From Pseudarthrobacter oxydans (GTDB taxonomy: Bacteria; Actinomycetota; Actinomycetes; Actinomycetales; Micrococcaceae), in NCBI RefSeq assembly GCF_030812335.1, contig NZ_JAUSSN010000006.1, positions 1 through 64,000 of the forward strand: a stretch of 64,000 bases of DNA, given 5' to 3'. Positions within the stretch are counted from its first letter, which is position 1. Each line of letters begins with the position of its first letter. Shown one piece after another: positions 19,060-28,227 of the stretch. The notes below the pieces were generated by a model. It did not search any database, was not told the DNA's origin, and saw only the letters and a program-made list of their open reading frames with translations. A program made the position numbers and the translations under genes.

Positions 19060-19704
19060 ATGAGAAAAACAATTGCCACACTGGGGGTTGTGGGGCTGGG
19101 GCTCATGTCGGCCGCTGTCACTGCCAACGCGGCTCCCGCGGACGAGAAGAAGATCACGATCTGCCACGCAACCAGCGCGGAAGGGAACGCCTTCGTTGCG
19201 GAGACGATCAACCTCAGCGCGCTGGTGGCCCACGCGGACGACACGCTCGACATCGTGCCGGCCAACGACGGGGACATTTACCCCGACGGCCAGAACCTGG
19301 ACGCCGCCAATATCGCACTGCTGGCCAACAACTGCGTCGCCGTTGTTGTCCCGCCGGCTGATCCGGACCCGGAGGTGGAAACCCCGGACCCGGAGGTGGA
19401 AACTCCGGACCCGGAGGTGGAGACCCCGGACCCGGAGGCGGAAGCCCCGGGAGCGGACACGACTCCCGCCTCGGCTAACACGCCGGCGCCCGCGGTCCTG
19501 GCTCCGAAGGCGGCTGTTCCGGCTGCGAAACCCGCAGCTGCCGCCACAAAGACGAACGCCGGCTACAACGTCCAGACCGCGGCAGGCCGCACCTCGGACA
19601 CCGGCATTCCCGTGTGGCTGATGGCGCTGACCGGAGTGTTCACCGCGGGAGCGGCAACGGTGGTTTGGCAGGGCGGACGGCGCGCCAGGAGCACCGAAAA
19701 CTAG
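19060..19704 (+). CDS. Secreted C-terminally anchored protein with PDPEVET repeats
   Basis: 214 residues from the ATG at 19060, which begins a clear signal peptide (MRKTIATLGVVGLGLMSAAV, cut near 28). A small N-terminal domain (about 30-105) has KITICHATSAEGN, ALVAHADDTLDIVP and a final NNC. This ICHAT/AH.DD pattern recurs in actinobacterial surface proteins, but its function is not known to me. Four copies of PDPE(V/A)E(T/A) follow, then an Ala/Pro-rich stretch and a hydrophobic C-terminal helix ending GGRRARSTEN. There is no LPxTG; SDTG precedes the helix. The downstream gene is a sortase, so this is its likely substrate or partner. Confidence 0.75.
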   Translation: MRKTIATLGVVGLGLMSAAVTANAAPADEKKITICHATSAEGNAFVAETINLSALVAHADDTLDIVPANDGDIYPDGQNLDAANIALLANNCVAVVVPPADPDPEVETPDPEVETPDPEVETPDPEAEAPGADTTPASANTPAPAVLAPKAAVPAAKPAAAATKTNAGYNVQTAAGRTSDTGIPVWLMALTGVFTAGAATVVWQGGRRARSTEN

Positions 19705-19800
19705 CAAAGCGGTAAAGCAGTAACGAGGACGGGTGCTGCGGAGCAGCACCCGTCCTGCAATTTCAGTCTTCACAGCGCGGGCACGTCAACAGGAGCACTC

Positions 19801-20562
19801 ATGGGCAGTCACCGTCAGATCCGCCGGGGCCGGGTGCCCGGTATCCGCGGGCTGGTGCTCAGCGCGAGGGACATGCTTATCCTGGCCGGCTGCGTGCTGG
19901 GAATCATCACCGCCTGGCTCATCTACGCAGCATCCGGGCCGGGGAACACGGTCCCGGCCTACGGCCTGGAGCCGGCGGCAACCGGGTCCGTGGTTGCGCC
20001 GGACACACGCCCGACGTCATCCGGCACCACCGGCACGAGCGGCAGCAGCGCCGGGCTGGTTCCGGCCGGGGAGCCCGCCCCGACCGCGGTTCCGGAGCCC
20101 GCGGCGCAGGAGTCCGCGGCGTCCAGCCCGCAACGCATCATTTACCCGGCAGCCGGCATGGATGTCGTCGTTCACCCCCTGGAACCGGAGAACTCCGCCA
20201 CTGAAAGCCGGAGCATTGTGCCGCCGGAGACGATGGACGGTTACTGGCTCACACCCTTTGGCGCCCCGGGCGTGGGTTCCGAGAACACCACCTACGTCAT
20301 CGGCCACAGCTGGGAAGGCCTGGACGCACCGTTCAACCACTTGAGCTCGGCCGCCGCGCCGGGACAGGAATTCACCGTGGCCACGGAAACGGGCGTCCTC
20401 CGCTACGCCGTGGACTCGGTCACGACCTACTCAAAGTCCACCCTGAAGGACAGCCCCGTCTGGGATGCCGTCCCCAACCGTCTGGTCCTGATCAGCTGCT
20501 ACACGGAGGACCCGTGGGGAAAGAACGTCGTGGTGGTCGCCACGCCGGCCCGGGGCCCGTGA
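19801..20562 (+). CDS. Class F-like sortase
   Basis: 253 residues; AGGAG lies 6 nt before the ATG. A cytoplasmic basic stretch and one transmembrane helix (about 25-47) are followed by a Ser/Thr/Pro/Ala-rich stalk to about 115 and a sortase domain. The catalytic His is in YVIGHSW (about 169) and the Cys in LVLISCY (about 233). The usual arginine before the last strand (RxVVxA) appears as Lys in WGKNVVVVA, which is unusual. Class F sortases of actinobacteria are thought to attach surface proteins with xPxTG-like signals. It lies 96 bp downstream of a secreted anchored protein, probably in one operon. Confidence 0.85.
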   Translation: MGSHRQIRRGRVPGIRGLVLSARDMLILAGCVLGIITAWLIYAASGPGNTVPAYGLEPAATGSVVAPDTRPTSSGTTGTSGSSAGLVPAGEPAPTAVPEPAAQESAASSPQRIIYPAAGMDVVVHPLEPENSATESRSIVPPETMDGYWLTPFGAPGVGSENTTYVIGHSWEGLDAPFNHLSSAAAPGQEFTVATETGVLRYAVDSVTTYSKSTLKDSPVWDAVPNRLVLISCYTEDPWGKNVVVVATPARGP

Positions 20563-20594
20563 CCATGGTGCCGTAACCGGGAGACTTTGCTGTT

Positions 20595-20607
20595 CGAATA
20601 ATGAGAC
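20595..20607 (+). promoter_or_regulatory. Putative LtbR-type operator before leuB
   Basis: CGAATAATGAGAC shares ATAATGAGAC exactly with the site between the IclR gene and leuC. It lies just upstream of the leuB -35 hexamer, where a bound regulator could act on the promoter. Confidence 0.5.
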
Positions 20608-20610
20608 AAC

Positions 20611-20641
20611 TTGACCAGCATGTGGATCTCTTGGCTACGCT
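20611..20641 (+). promoter_or_regulatory. Putative leuB promoter (leaderless)
   Basis: TTGACC (20611-20616) and TACGCT (20636-20641) are 19 nt apart. TACGCT ends 6 nt before the leuB ATG and no ribosome binding site is present, which points to a leaderless transcript. Confidence 0.5.
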
Positions 20642-20647
20642 GAAAAC

Positions 20648-21700
20648 ATGAGTGCATCCACGATTGATCTGGCCGTTATTCCCGGCGACGGCATCGGCCC
20701 CGAGGTCACCGCCGAGGCCGTGAAGGTCCTTGAGAAGGCCGCCGCCGCCGAGGGCATTGTCCTGCGCCAGACCCACTACAGGCTCGGCGCGCAGCACTGG
20801 CTCGAGACAGGGGAGACCCTGCCGGAGGAGACCCTCGCCGATCTCCGCACCCGCGACGCCATTCTCTTCGGTGCGGTCGGGGCAGCCCCGGGCGACACCC
20901 GGATCCCCTCCGGCATCATCGAGCGTGAGCTGCTGCTCAAGCTGCGCTTCAGCCTGGACCACTTCGTCAACCTGCGCCCATCCCGCCTCTACCCGGGCGT
21001 CGCCAGCCCGCTCGCGAACCCCGGCGACATTGACTTCATCGTGGTCCGCGAAGGCACCGAGGGCCCCTACGTCGGCAACGGCGGCACGCTGCGCGCCGGT
21101 ACCCCGCACGAGGTGGCCACCGAGGTCTCGCTCAACACGGCCCACGGCGTCGAACGCGTGGTCCGGGATGCCTTCCGCCGCGCCAACGACCGCCCGCGCA
21201 AGAAGCTCACCCTGGTGCACAAGCACAACGTCCTGGTCTTCGCCGGCCACCTCTGGAAGCGCACCGTGGAGGCTGTGGCCCAGGAGTTCCCCGAGGTCAC
21301 CCACGACTACCTGCACATCGATGCCGCCACGATCTTTATGGTCACCGACCCTGCGCGGTTCGACGTGATCGTCACGGACAACCTCTTCGGCGACATCATC
21401 ACCGACCTCGCCGCAGCGGTCACCGGAGGCATCGGCCTCGCCGCGTCCGGAAACATCAACATGGAACGCACCGCGCCGTCCATGTTCGAACCGGTCCACG
21501 GCTCGGCACCGGACATCGCCGGCCAGCAGAAGGCGGATCCGACGGCGGCCATCCTCTCCGCCGCGCTCCTCCTGGACCACCTCGGCTACGGCGCCGCCGC
21601 CCGCAAGATCGAAGCGGCCGTAATCGCCGACGTCGCGGGCCGAGGCACCGCGGCCCGCAGCACCAGTGCAATCGGCGACGCCATCGCCGCCGCCCTCTAA
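20648..21700 (+). CDS. leuB: 3-isopropylmalate dehydrogenase
   Basis: 350 residues. It oxidises and decarboxylates 3-isopropylmalate with NAD in leucine synthesis. Motifs include [16 protein letters not shown] at the start, the substrate-binding arginines in [32 protein letters not shown], the catalytic Lys in TLVHKHNVL, and the metal-binding Asp cluster in [30 protein letters not shown] lies near 280. Length is normal for the actinobacterial form. It is separated from leuCD by 12 kb and followed by ilvE after 124 bp. Confidence 0.96.
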   Translation: MSASTIDLAVIPGDGIGPEVTAEAVKVLEKAAAAEGIVLRQTHYRLGAQHWLETGETLPEETLADLRTRDAILFGAVGAAPGDTRIPSGIIERELLLKLRFSLDHFVNLRPSRLYPGVASPLANPGDIDFIVVREGTEGPYVGNGGTLRAGTPHEVATEVSLNTAHGVERVVRDAFRRANDRPRKKLTLVHKHNVLVFAGHLWKRTVEAVAQEFPEVTHDYLHIDAATIFMVTDPARFDVIVTDNLFGDIITDLAAAVTGGIGLAASGNINMERTAPSMFEPVHGSAPDIAGQQKADPTAAILSAALLLDHLGYGAAARKIEAAVIADVAGRGTAARSTSAIGDAIAAAL

Positions 21701-21824
21701 GCCCGTCAGCGGGGCGGGCAGCCGGCCCCGCCAACGGGCGTAAGCTTGTTTCGAATCACCAACATGCTGCCGTGGTCCGACGCTGAACCACGTCATTCGC
21801 CAGGCAGCCGACCGTGGAGGAACC

Positions 21825-22937
21825 ATGACTCAGACTGCCCATGGCGTCGAATTCACCCAGCATCTTTCGGCCACCCCGAAATCCGCTGAAGAACGTGCTG
21901 CCATCCTGGCGAACCCGGGTTTCGGCAACTACTTCACCGACCACACGGCCATCGTCGACTACAGCGTCGACGCCGAGGGCAAGGGCGGCTGGCGCGATGC
22001 CCGGGTGGAGGCCTACGGCCCCATCTCCCTGGACCCCTCGGCCGCGGTGCTCCACTACGGCCAGGAAATCTTCGAAGGACTCAAGGCCTACCGCCACGCC
22101 GACGGCTCGATCTGGACGTTCCGCCCCGAGGCCAACGCCGCCCGCCTGAACAAGTCGGCCCGCCGTCTGGCCCTCCCCGAGCTCCCGGAGGAGTATTTCC
22201 TCGGCGCCATCCGCGAACTCGTCTCGGCGGACAAGGACTGGGTCCCCTCCGGCGACGGCGAAGCCCTGTACCTGCGGCCGTTCATGATCGCCACCGAAGC
22301 CTTCCTCGGTGTCCGCGCCGCCCGCGAAGTGTCCTTCCGCGTCATCGCGTCCCCGGCCGGGAACTACTTCGGCGGCGAGCTCAAGCCGGTCTCCATCTGG
22401 ATCTCGCGCGAGTACGCCCGCGCCGGCCGCGGCGGCACCGGCGCGGCGAAGTGCGGCGGTAACTACGCCGCCTCCCTGATCGCGCAGCAGGAAGCCGAGG
22501 CCCACGGCTGCAAGCAGGTGCTCTTCCTCGACCAGTTCAACGACAACGCCGTGGAAGAGCTCGGCGGCATGAACGTCTTCTTCGTGATGAAGGACGGCTC
22601 GCTCGTGACCCCCGCACTGAGCGGAACCATCCTGGAGGGCATCACCAGGATGTCCGTCATCCAGGTTGCCAAGGACATGGGCCGCGAGGTCACCGAACGC
22701 AAGATCACCCTGGCTGAATGGCGCGACGGCGTGGCCTCCGGCGAGATCGCCGAGGTCTTCGCCTGCGGCACCGCCGCCGTGATCACCCCGATCGGCGTGC
22801 TCAAGGACGACACCGAGTTCATCGGCTCCGAGGACGCGAAGGCGGGGGAGACCACCATGGCCATCCGCGAGCAGCTGCTGGGCATCCAGACCGGAACCAT
22901 CGAGGACACCCACGGCTGGCTGACCCGCCTCGCCTAA
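21825..22937 (+). CDS. ilvE: Branched-chain amino acid aminotransferase
   Basis: 370 residues, with GGAGGAACC just before the ATG. A fold-type IV PLP enzyme that makes the last transamination step to leucine, isoleucine and valine. The PLP lysine is in [17 protein letters not shown] sequence, with [20 protein letters not shown] and [15 protein letters not shown] following. [13 protein letters not shown] near 75 is also typical. Length fits the long actinobacterial/eukaryotic-like type. TAAGCT at 21741-21746 could be its -10 box. A GC-rich hairpin follows the gene. Confidence 0.96.
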   Translation: MTQTAHGVEFTQHLSATPKSAEERAAILANPGFGNYFTDHTAIVDYSVDAEGKGGWRDARVEAYGPISLDPSAAVLHYGQEIFEGLKAYRHADGSIWTFRPEANAARLNKSARRLALPELPEEYFLGAIRELVSADKDWVPSGDGEALYLRPFMIATEAFLGVRAAREVSFRVIASPAGNYFGGELKPVSIWISREYARAGRGGTGAAKCGGNYAASLIAQQEAEAHGCKQVLFLDQFNDNAVEELGGMNVFFVMKDGSLVTPALSGTILEGITRMSVIQVAKDMGREVTERKITLAEWRDGVASGEIAEVFACGTAAVITPIGVLKDDTEFIGSEDAKAGETTMAIREQLLGIQTGTIEDTHGWLTRLA

Positions 22938-22966
22938 GAGGCAGCGCCTCCGTCAGCGGCGGCGTC

Positions 22967-23005
22967 CGACGGCGGCTCCCACCTTCCGGTGCGGGGCCGC
23001 CGTCG
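22967..23005 (+). terminator. Terminator-like hairpin after ilvE
   Basis: CGACGGCGGC (22967-22976) pairs with GCCGCCGTCG (22996-23005) about 30 nt after the ilvE stop; further pairs close the stem. Only a weak T-containing tail (TCGTT) follows. Confidence 0.6.
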
Positions 23006-23110
23006 TCGTTACGGCCGAACAAACGGCCGGGCAAAAGCCCGGGAGGAGACCCGGTGGGACCGGCCGCAAGCCCCTAGCCCCGCCCCGGACGCAGGGGCAC
23101 AATACGGCGC

Positions 23111-23485
23111 ATGACTGGACTTATTCAGGTTCTGGGTGTCATTTTCGGGGTCGTGCTGATCCTCGTGGGAATCCTCGAGTCCTTTTTCTTCCGGGACCAG
23201 CGCCTCCACAGGCTGTTCCTGATCAAACCCGAGGACACGGACGCGGTCCGGATGTGGACGTTCAACCTGGGGTTCTACAACATGATCTGGGGAGTGGGCG
23301 CGATCATCGGCGCCCTCATGCTGACGGGGGCGGAGCCGGCCGCCGGGCGGGTCCTGCTGCTCTTCACGAGCCTGGGCCACGTGCTGCTGGGCATCATCCT
23401 GGTGCTTTCGGAGCGGCGGCTGTGGGCCAGCGCCATCGCCGAGGCCCTCCTGCCGGCGGTCATCGCCGCGCTGCTGATCCTGTGA
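23111..23485 (+). CDS. DUF1304 family membrane protein
   Basis: 124 residues, almost all hydrophobic. About four transmembrane helices can be drawn (about 5-25, 55-75, 80-98, 103-122). The block ILVGILESFFF, followed by WTFNLGFYNMIWGVGAIIGA, is the DUF1304 signature as I know it. Function unknown; the family occurs in many bacteria as a small integral membrane protein. The gene is followed after 42 bp by the metallo-hydrolase gene. Confidence 0.85.
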   Translation: MTGLIQVLGVIFGVVLILVGILESFFFRDQRLHRLFLIKPEDTDAVRMWTFNLGFYNMIWGVGAIIGALMLTGAEPAAGRVLLLFTSLGHVLLGIILVLSERRLWASAIAEALLPAVIAALLIL

Positions 23486-23527
23486 CGGCCGCTCGTGCCG
23501 GTGACGGTTCGGTGGGAAGATGGAACT

Positions 23528-24325
23528 GTGATCCCTGACGACCCCCGCGCCATGGTGCGCAGCACAGAGCTGACCCGCTTCAGGCTGGCCCCCAACCCGG
23601 GGCCGATGAGCCTGCACGGGACCAATTCCTATGTGATTGCGGCCCCCGGGGCGGCCGGCACCGTCGTCGTGGATCCCGGCCCGCTGGATGAGCCGCACCT
23701 GCGCGAACTGGCCCAGGCCGGCGCTGTCGAGCTCATCCTGATCACGCACCGGCACGCGGACCACACCGCCGCAGCCGCCAGGTTCGCCGAACTGACCGGA
23801 GCGCCCGTGCGCGCCAAGGATCCCGCGCACTGCCACGGGGGCAGCCCCCTGGTGGACGGCGAGGTCATCCACGCCGCCGGAGCCGAGATCCGCGTCCTGG
23901 CGACACCGGGCCACACCTCCGACTCGGTCTGCTTCCACCTGCCGCAGGACGGCGCCCGGGGCTCCGTCCTCACCGGCGACACGATCCTGGGCCTGGGAAC
24001 CACGGTCCTGGACTATCCCGACGGCACCCTGGGCGACTACCTGGCCTCGCTGGACCGGCTGGAATCCCTGGGCCCCGCAACGGTCCTCCCGGCCCACGGA
24101 CCGATGCTGCCCGCCCTGGACACGATCGTCCGGGCCTACCGGGACCACCGCCAGGACCGCCTCGGGCAAATCCGCTCCGCCCTCGAGAACCTGGGGTCCG
24201 GCGCCGAGGTGGCCGACGTGGCCGACGCCGTGTATGCCGCCGTCGATCCCGCCGTGCGGCCCGCGGCGGAACTCTCCGTGGCCGCCCAGCTGCACTACCT
24301 GCGCCTGGACAGCAGCACGTCCTAG
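23528..24325 (+). CDS. MBL-fold metallo-hydrolase
   Basis: 265 residues from the GTG at 23528. An upstream GTG (23495) would add 11 residues, but GAAGAT lies 6 nt before 23528, the leaderless pattern seen elsewhere here. The metal-binding motif is THRHADHTAAA near 76, with ATPGHTSDSVCF, the Asp in LTGDTILG and the final His in LPAHGP. The C-terminal winged-helix-like tail (RQDRLGQIRSAL to LHYLRL) resembles the RNase Z/LACTB2-like hydrolases. The substrate is not predictable: thioester or RNA hydrolysis are both known in the fold. Confidence 0.85.
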   Translation: MIPDDPRAMVRSTELTRFRLAPNPGPMSLHGTNSYVIAAPGAAGTVVVDPGPLDEPHLRELAQAGAVELILITHRHADHTAAAARFAELTGAPVRAKDPAHCHGGSPLVDGEVIHAAGAEIRVLATPGHTSDSVCFHLPQDGARGSVLTGDTILGLGTTVLDYPDGTLGDYLASLDRLESLGPATVLPAHGPMLPALDTIVRAYRDHRQDRLGQIRSALENLGSGAEVADVADAVYAAVDPAVRPAAELSVAAQLHYLRLDSSTS

Positions 24326-24352
24326 CCCGCCGGAGACGGTACGCTAGGAGCC

Positions 24353-25129
24353 ATGCGTATCGCCCGGTTTGTAGTCGATTCTGATCCCCTCTACGGCATT
24401 GTTGAAGGTGAGCCAGGCAGTGAGGAAGTCACTGTCATCAACGGCGACCCCTTCTTCCACGGCGTGGAACGCACCGCCGCGCGGCACAAGCTGGAGGATG
24501 TGCGGCTGCTCGCCCCGATCATCCCGCGCAGCAAGGTCATCGGCGTCGGCCGCAACTTCGTGGAACACGCCCGGGAACTCGGCAACGACGTGCCCAAGCA
24601 GCCGCTGCTCTTCCTCAAGCCCAACACCTCCGTGATCGGGCCCAACGATCCGATCGTCCTGCCGGAGTTCTCCGAGGAGGTGTCCTTTGAAGCCGAGCTG
24701 TGCGTCGTGATCGGCCGGATCTGCAAGGACGTCCCCGAGGAGCGCGTCGACGACGTCATCTTCGGCTACACCTGCGGCAACGACCTCACCGCCCGCGACG
24801 TCCAGAAGACGGACCTGCAGTGGGCCCGGGCCAAGGGCTTCGACACCTCCGCACCGCTGGGGCCGTGGATCGAGACCGAGCTGAACACCGAGGACCTGCA
24901 GATCCAGGGCCGCCTCAACGGCGAGCTGCGCCAGGACGGAAGCACCAGCCAGATGATCCGGGGCGTCCGTGAGCTCGTCTCCATCGTCTCGCAGGCCTTC
25001 ACCCTGCTGCCGGGCGACGTCATCATGACCGGCACCCCGGCCGGCGTCGGACTGGTCCAGGCCGGTGACCGCTTCGAGGTCGAGATCGAGGGCATCGGCC
25101 GGCTCTCCAACCCGGTCGTCCGCCGCTAG
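24353..25129 (+). CDS. Fumarylacetoacetate hydrolase family protein
   Basis: 258 residues. The C-terminal catalytic domain (about 60-255) shows [14 protein letters not shown], the acidic metal ligands in [15 protein letters not shown] (E-x-E) and [12 protein letters not shown], then RSxx-like [12 protein letters not shown] and [15 protein letters not shown]. The family includes acylpyruvases, 2-hydroxyhepta-2,4-diene-1,7-dioate isomerases and oxaloacetate decarboxylases; a housekeeping acylpyruvase-type activity is most likely. TACGCT ends 7 nt before the ATG, suggesting leaderless transcription. Confidence 0.88.
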   Translation: MRIARFVVDSDPLYGIVEGEPGSEEVTVINGDPFFHGVERTAARHKLEDVRLLAPIIPRSKVIGVGRNFVEHARELGNDVPKQPLLFLKPNTSVIGPNDPIVLPEFSEEVSFEAELCVVIGRICKDVPEERVDDVIFGYTCGNDLTARDVQKTDLQWARAKGFDTSAPLGPWIETELNTEDLQIQGRLNGELRQDGSTSQMIRGVRELVSIVSQAFTLLPGDVIMTGTPAGVGLVQAGDRFEVEIEGIGRLSNPVVRR

Positions 25130-25141
25130 GCGGAGCGAAAA

Positions 25142-25381
25142 ATGCAGATGTTGATTCGCGGGTTGATTCGTGCCCTGCAGCGTCCCCGGAGCCGCCGTTC
25201 TTTCGTGCTCTTCGCCCTGGGCTCGATCGGCACGTTCTCGATGGCGGCACGCGCCGTCAACTGGCTGGACGGGCCGCTCTGGCTGGCGCTGGCCTTCCTC
25301 GCGGCAGGCCTGGTGCTGGCCGGGTATTACCTGGTGAAGGCGCTGTCCCGCCCGCAACCGGCGCGCGGCCGCAGGCGGTAG
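25142..25381 (+). CDS. Small hypothetical membrane protein
   Basis: 79 residues. A basic N-terminus ([11 protein letters not shown]) and two hydrophobic helices (about 22-40 and 45-66) end in a basic tail (QPARGRRR). It starts 12 nt after the fumarylacetoacetate hydrolase-like gene and ends 35 bp before gltX, so it is probably cotranscribed. I do not recognise a family. Confidence 0.6.
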   Translation: MQMLIRGLIRALQRPRSRRSFVLFALGSIGTFSMAARAVNWLDGPLWLALAFLAAGLVLAGYYLVKALSRPQPARGRRR

Positions 25382-25416
25382 AGCGTCTGGCGGCAGGCGG
25401 TAAAGTTGGAGTCACT

Positions 25417-26949
25417 ATGACTACTCCCTCTGCGCCCGACGCCGTCTCCAGCTCCGCCCCCAGTGTGACCAGCGAAGTCACCGCCGACACCCCGGTCCGT
25501 GTCCGGTTCTGCCCGTCGCCCACCGGCACCCCGCACGTCGGCCTGATCCGCACCGCCCTGTTCAACTGGGCCCACGCCCGCCACACGAAGGGCACCTTCG
25601 TGTTCCGCATCGAGGACACGGACGCGGCGCGGGACTCGGAGGAGAGCTACCAGCAGCTGCTCGAGGCCCTCAAGTGGCTCGGCATCACCTGGGAGGAAGG
25701 TGTGGAGGTCGGCGGACCGCACGAGCCGTACCGCCAGTCACAGCGCCTGGACCTGTACAAGGACGTCGTCGCCAAGCTGATCGAGGCCGGCTACGCCTAC
25801 GAGTGCTACTCCTCCCCGGACGAAGTCGAGGCGCGGCACCGCGCCGCCGGCCGCGACCCCAAGCTCGGCTATGACAACTTCGACCGCGAGCTTTCCGCGG
25901 AGCAGCTGGCCGCGTTCAAGGCCGAGGGCCGCCAGCCGGTGCTCCGGGTGCGGATGCCGGATGAGGACGTCACCTTCACCGACATGGTCCGCGGCGACAT
26001 CACCTTCAAGGCCGGCAGCATCCCGGACTACGTCATCGTCCGCGCCGACGGATCCCCGCTGTACACCCTGGTCAACCCCGTCGACGACGCGCTGATGGGC
26101 ATCACCCACGTGCTCCGCGGCGAGGACCTGCTCTCGTCCACGCCCCGCCAGGTGGTGCTGATCCGCGCGCTGATGGACATCGGCGTCGCCAGCTACCTGC
26201 CGGTCTTCGGCCACCTGCCGTACGTCATGGGCGAGGGCAACAAGAAGCTCTCCAAGCGCGACCCGCAGTCCAACCTGTTCCTGCTCCGGGACCGCGGCTT
26301 CATCCCGGAGGGCCTGCTCAACTACCTCTCGCTGCTCGGCTGGAGCCTCTCCGCCGATGAGGACATCTTCACGGTGGACCAGCTGATCGAGCACTTCGAC
26401 GTCAATGACGTGCTCGCCAACCCGGCCCGCTTCGACATCAAGAAGGCCGAGGCCATCAACGGCACGCACATCCGGATGCTCGGCGCCGAGGACTTCCGCG
26501 GCCGTCTGGTCCCGTACCTGCGCACCGCCGGGTTTGTCGGCGACACCCTGACCGCGCGCCAGGAGGAGATCCTCACCGAGGCGGCCCCGCTGATCCAGGA
26601 ACGCATCTCGCTGCTGGGCGAGGCCCCCGAGCTGCTCGCCTTCCTGTTCAAGGCCGACGACGCGATCGACGTCGCCGACGACGCCCGCAAGGGGCTTCCG
26701 GAGAACCTCACGGAGGTGCTCGACGCCGCCCTGGCGGCCCTGGAGCCGCTGGCCGACTGGAATGCCGAGAGCATCCAGGCCGCGCTCAAGGAGGCTCTGG
26801 TGGAGGGCCTCGGCGTCAAGCCGCGGCTGGCCTTCGGCCCGGTCCGCACGGCCATCTCCGGCCGCCGGATCTCGCCGCCGCTGTTCGAATCCATGGTGAT
26901 TCTGGGCAAGGACTCGTCCCTGGCGCGGCTGCGCGCCTTCCGCGGCTGA
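25417..26949 (+). CDS. gltX: Glutamyl-tRNA synthetase
   Basis: 510 residues. Class I synthetase: the HIGH-equivalent motif is in [18 protein letters not shown] near 36, and the KMSKS-equivalent is KKLSKRDPQ near 280. An N-terminal tail of about 25 residues precedes the catalytic core. Helical anticodon-binding domains fill the C-terminal third. It charges tRNA-Glu and, in organisms with GatCAB, may also misacylate tRNA-Gln. Genes for both tRNAs lie 1 kb downstream. TAAAGT 10 nt before the ATG and GGAG 6 nt before it support the start. The stop overlaps the next gene's start. Confidence 0.96.
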   Translation: MTTPSAPDAVSSSAPSVTSEVTADTPVRVRFCPSPTGTPHVGLIRTALFNWAHARHTKGTFVFRIEDTDAARDSEESYQQLLEALKWLGITWEEGVEVGGPHEPYRQSQRLDLYKDVVAKLIEAGYAYECYSSPDEVEARHRAAGRDPKLGYDNFDRELSAEQLAAFKAEGRQPVLRVRMPDEDVTFTDMVRGDITFKAGSIPDYVIVRADGSPLYTLVNPVDDALMGITHVLRGEDLLSSTPRQVVLIRALMDIGVASYLPVFGHLPYVMGEGNKKLSKRDPQSNLFLLRDRGFIPEGLLNYLSLLGWSLSADEDIFTVDQLIEHFDVNDVLANPARFDIKKAEAINGTHIRMLGAEDFRGRLVPYLRTAGFVGDTLTARQEEILTEAAPLIQERISLLGEAPELLAFLFKADDAIDVADDARKGLPENLTEVLDAALAALEPLADWNAESIQAALKEALVEGLGVKPRLAFGPVRTAISGRRISPPLFESMVILGKDSSLARLRAFRG

Positions 26950-27698
26950 TGATGAGCTCGCCCTCAGCGCAGAACAACGTCAGGACCAGTGTTCTGGCCG
27001 CCGGACTGGACGGCATCCGCGGCGTGCTGTTCGACATCGATGACACGCTCGTGGACCTTGAGTTCGCCATGACGGCGGCGCTCCGCGACGTCAGCGAACA
27101 TCTCCTGCCCGGCCTTGACCAGGCCGGGTGGGAGAAGTTCGGGCGGATTTTCACGCGCGAGACCACCCATTTCTACGACCGGTACCTGGCCGGTGAACTG
27201 AGCTTCAACGAACAGCGCCTGCTCCGCGGCCGGGCCGCCCTGGGGCACTTCGGCGTGGAGCTGGCGGAGGGCGAGCAGGCCCACCACTGGGTCAGTTCCT
27301 ACGCCAGCCGGCAGCACGGCTACATCCGCGCCTTCGACGACGTCACCCCGATGCTGGACGCGCTGGATACCGCCGGCATCCCCTACGGCGCCGTGAGCAA
27401 CAATGTCCACGACTACCAGCGAGTCAAGCTGGACGCCGCCGGGCTGGCGCGCATCAGTGTGCTGGTCGGCACGGACACCGTCGGTGCGGCGAAGCCGGAT
27501 CCGGCCATCTACCTGGAGGGCGTCCGCCGGCTCGGCACCGGCGCCGGCGAAACGCTCTACGTGGGGGACAACCGCCTCCTCGATGCTGACGGCTCGACGG
27601 CGGCAGGCCTCCTGGGCGTCTGGCTGAACCGCGGCGGGGAACCGGCCCCGGGGTTTGCCGGCCGCGAGATCGGTTCCCTGCTGGAGCTGCTGGCGTAA
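26949..27698 (+). CDS. HAD family hydrolase (phosphatase)
   Basis: 249 residues, its ATG overlapping the gltX stop. HAD motifs are visible: I, FDIDDTLVDLE near 28; II, YGAVSNN near 148; III, Lys in GAAKPDPAIYLEG; IV, YVGDNRLLDADGS near 200. A helical cap (about 40-130) puts it in subfamily I, like phosphoglycolate phosphatase or the YjjG group. Substrate unknown. A strong hairpin follows, so it ends the gltX transcription unit. Confidence 0.9.
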   Translation: MMSSPSAQNNVRTSVLAAGLDGIRGVLFDIDDTLVDLEFAMTAALRDVSEHLLPGLDQAGWEKFGRIFTRETTHFYDRYLAGELSFNEQRLLRGRAALGHFGVELAEGEQAHHWVSSYASRQHGYIRAFDDVTPMLDALDTAGIPYGAVSNNVHDYQRVKLDAAGLARISVLVGTDTVGAAKPDPAIYLEGVRRLGTGAGETLYVGDNRLLDADGSTAAGLLGVWLNRGGEPAPGFAGREIGSLLELLA

Positions 27699-27710
27699 CG
27701 GCGGAACGGA

Positions 27711-27748
27711 CCCCCGCGGCTGTGATGCAGGACACTCATCCGCGGGGG
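27711..27748 (+). terminator. Terminator-like hairpin after HAD gene
   Basis: CCCCCGCGG (27711-27719) pairs with CCGCGGGGG (27740-27748) across a 20-nt loop, 12 nt after the stop codon. No T run. Confidence 0.6.
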
Positions 27749-27762
27749 CAGGACGGCCCGAT

Positions 27763-27791
27763 TTGTGCAGACGAAAACTCTCGGGTAAAGT
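27763..27791 (+). promoter_or_regulatory. Putative tRNA-Gln promoter
   Basis: TTGTGC (27763-27768) and TAAAGT (27786-27791) with a 17-nt spacer lie about 65 nt before the tRNA. Confidence 0.6.
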
Positions 27792-27856
27792 AATTACTCG
27801 TGCTGAGGCGCCGGGAGCGCGGGTTTAGACCCACGGATCCGGCCCGAAAGTTCCAT

Positions 27857-27928
27857 TGGGATATGGTGTAATTGGCAACACTACGGTTTCTGGTACCGTC
27901 ATTCTAGGTTCGAGTCCTGGTATCCCAG
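27857..27928 (+). tRNA. tRNA-Gln (anticodon CTG)
   Basis: The cloverleaf closes with acceptor TGGGATA/TATCCCA, anticodon stem ACGGT/ACCGT with loop TTCTGGT (anticodon CTG, decoding CAG), and T-arm containing GGTTCGAGTCC. CCA is not encoded. Lies between the HAD gene and tRNA-Glu. Confidence 0.93.
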
Positions 27929-27939
27929 CTCTGAATAAT

Positions 27940-27955
27940 CCGCGGATTTCCGCGG
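27940..27955 (+). terminator. Short hairpin after tRNA-Gln
   Basis: CCGCGGA/TCCGCGG with a two-base loop, 12 nt after the tRNA. GGGGTTTT follows about 8 nt later. It may separate the two tRNA transcripts or mark processing. Confidence 0.4.
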
Positions 27956-27986
27956 CTGATCAGGGGTTTTAGATCGGTTTGCCGAT

Positions 27987-28016
27987 TTGAAACACTTGCT
28001 GAGTGTATGAAATAAT
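27987..28016 (+). promoter_or_regulatory. Putative tRNA-Glu promoter
   Basis: TTGAAA (27987-27992) and AATAAT (28011-28016) are 18 nt apart, in an AT-richer stretch about 40 nt before the tRNA. Confidence 0.5.
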
Positions 28017-28058
28017 CGCTTAGCGCGAATGGCAGGAATGCCGTTCTGGAGAGTACGC

Positions 28059-28131
28059 GGCCCCATCGTATAGCGGCCTAGTACGCTGCCCTCTCACGGC
28101 GGTAACGCGGGTTCGAATCCCGCTGGGGTCA
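28059..28131 (+). tRNA. tRNA-Glu (anticodon CTC)
   Basis: Acceptor GGCCCCA/TGGGGTC (one G-T pair), anticodon stem CTGCC/GGCGG with loop CTCTCAC (anticodon CTC, decoding GAG), and T-arm GCGGGTTCGAATCCCGC. CCA is not encoded. A terminator begins 9 nt later. Confidence 0.93.
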
Positions 28132-28139
28132 CAAATAAG

Positions 28140-28171
28140 ACGGTCCCGGGCACCAGCCCGGGGCCGTTTTT
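28140..28171 (+). terminator. Intrinsic terminator after tRNA-Glu
   Basis: The inner stem CCCGGGC/GCCCGGG around ACCA, with outer ACGG/CCGT pairs and a run of five T (28167-28171), forms a standard intrinsic terminator. Confidence 0.85.
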
Positions 28172-28227
28172 CGTTGTCCGCACCGCGGCGCCCAACCGGC
28201 AGGACCCGGAACTGGCATGATGTTGCG

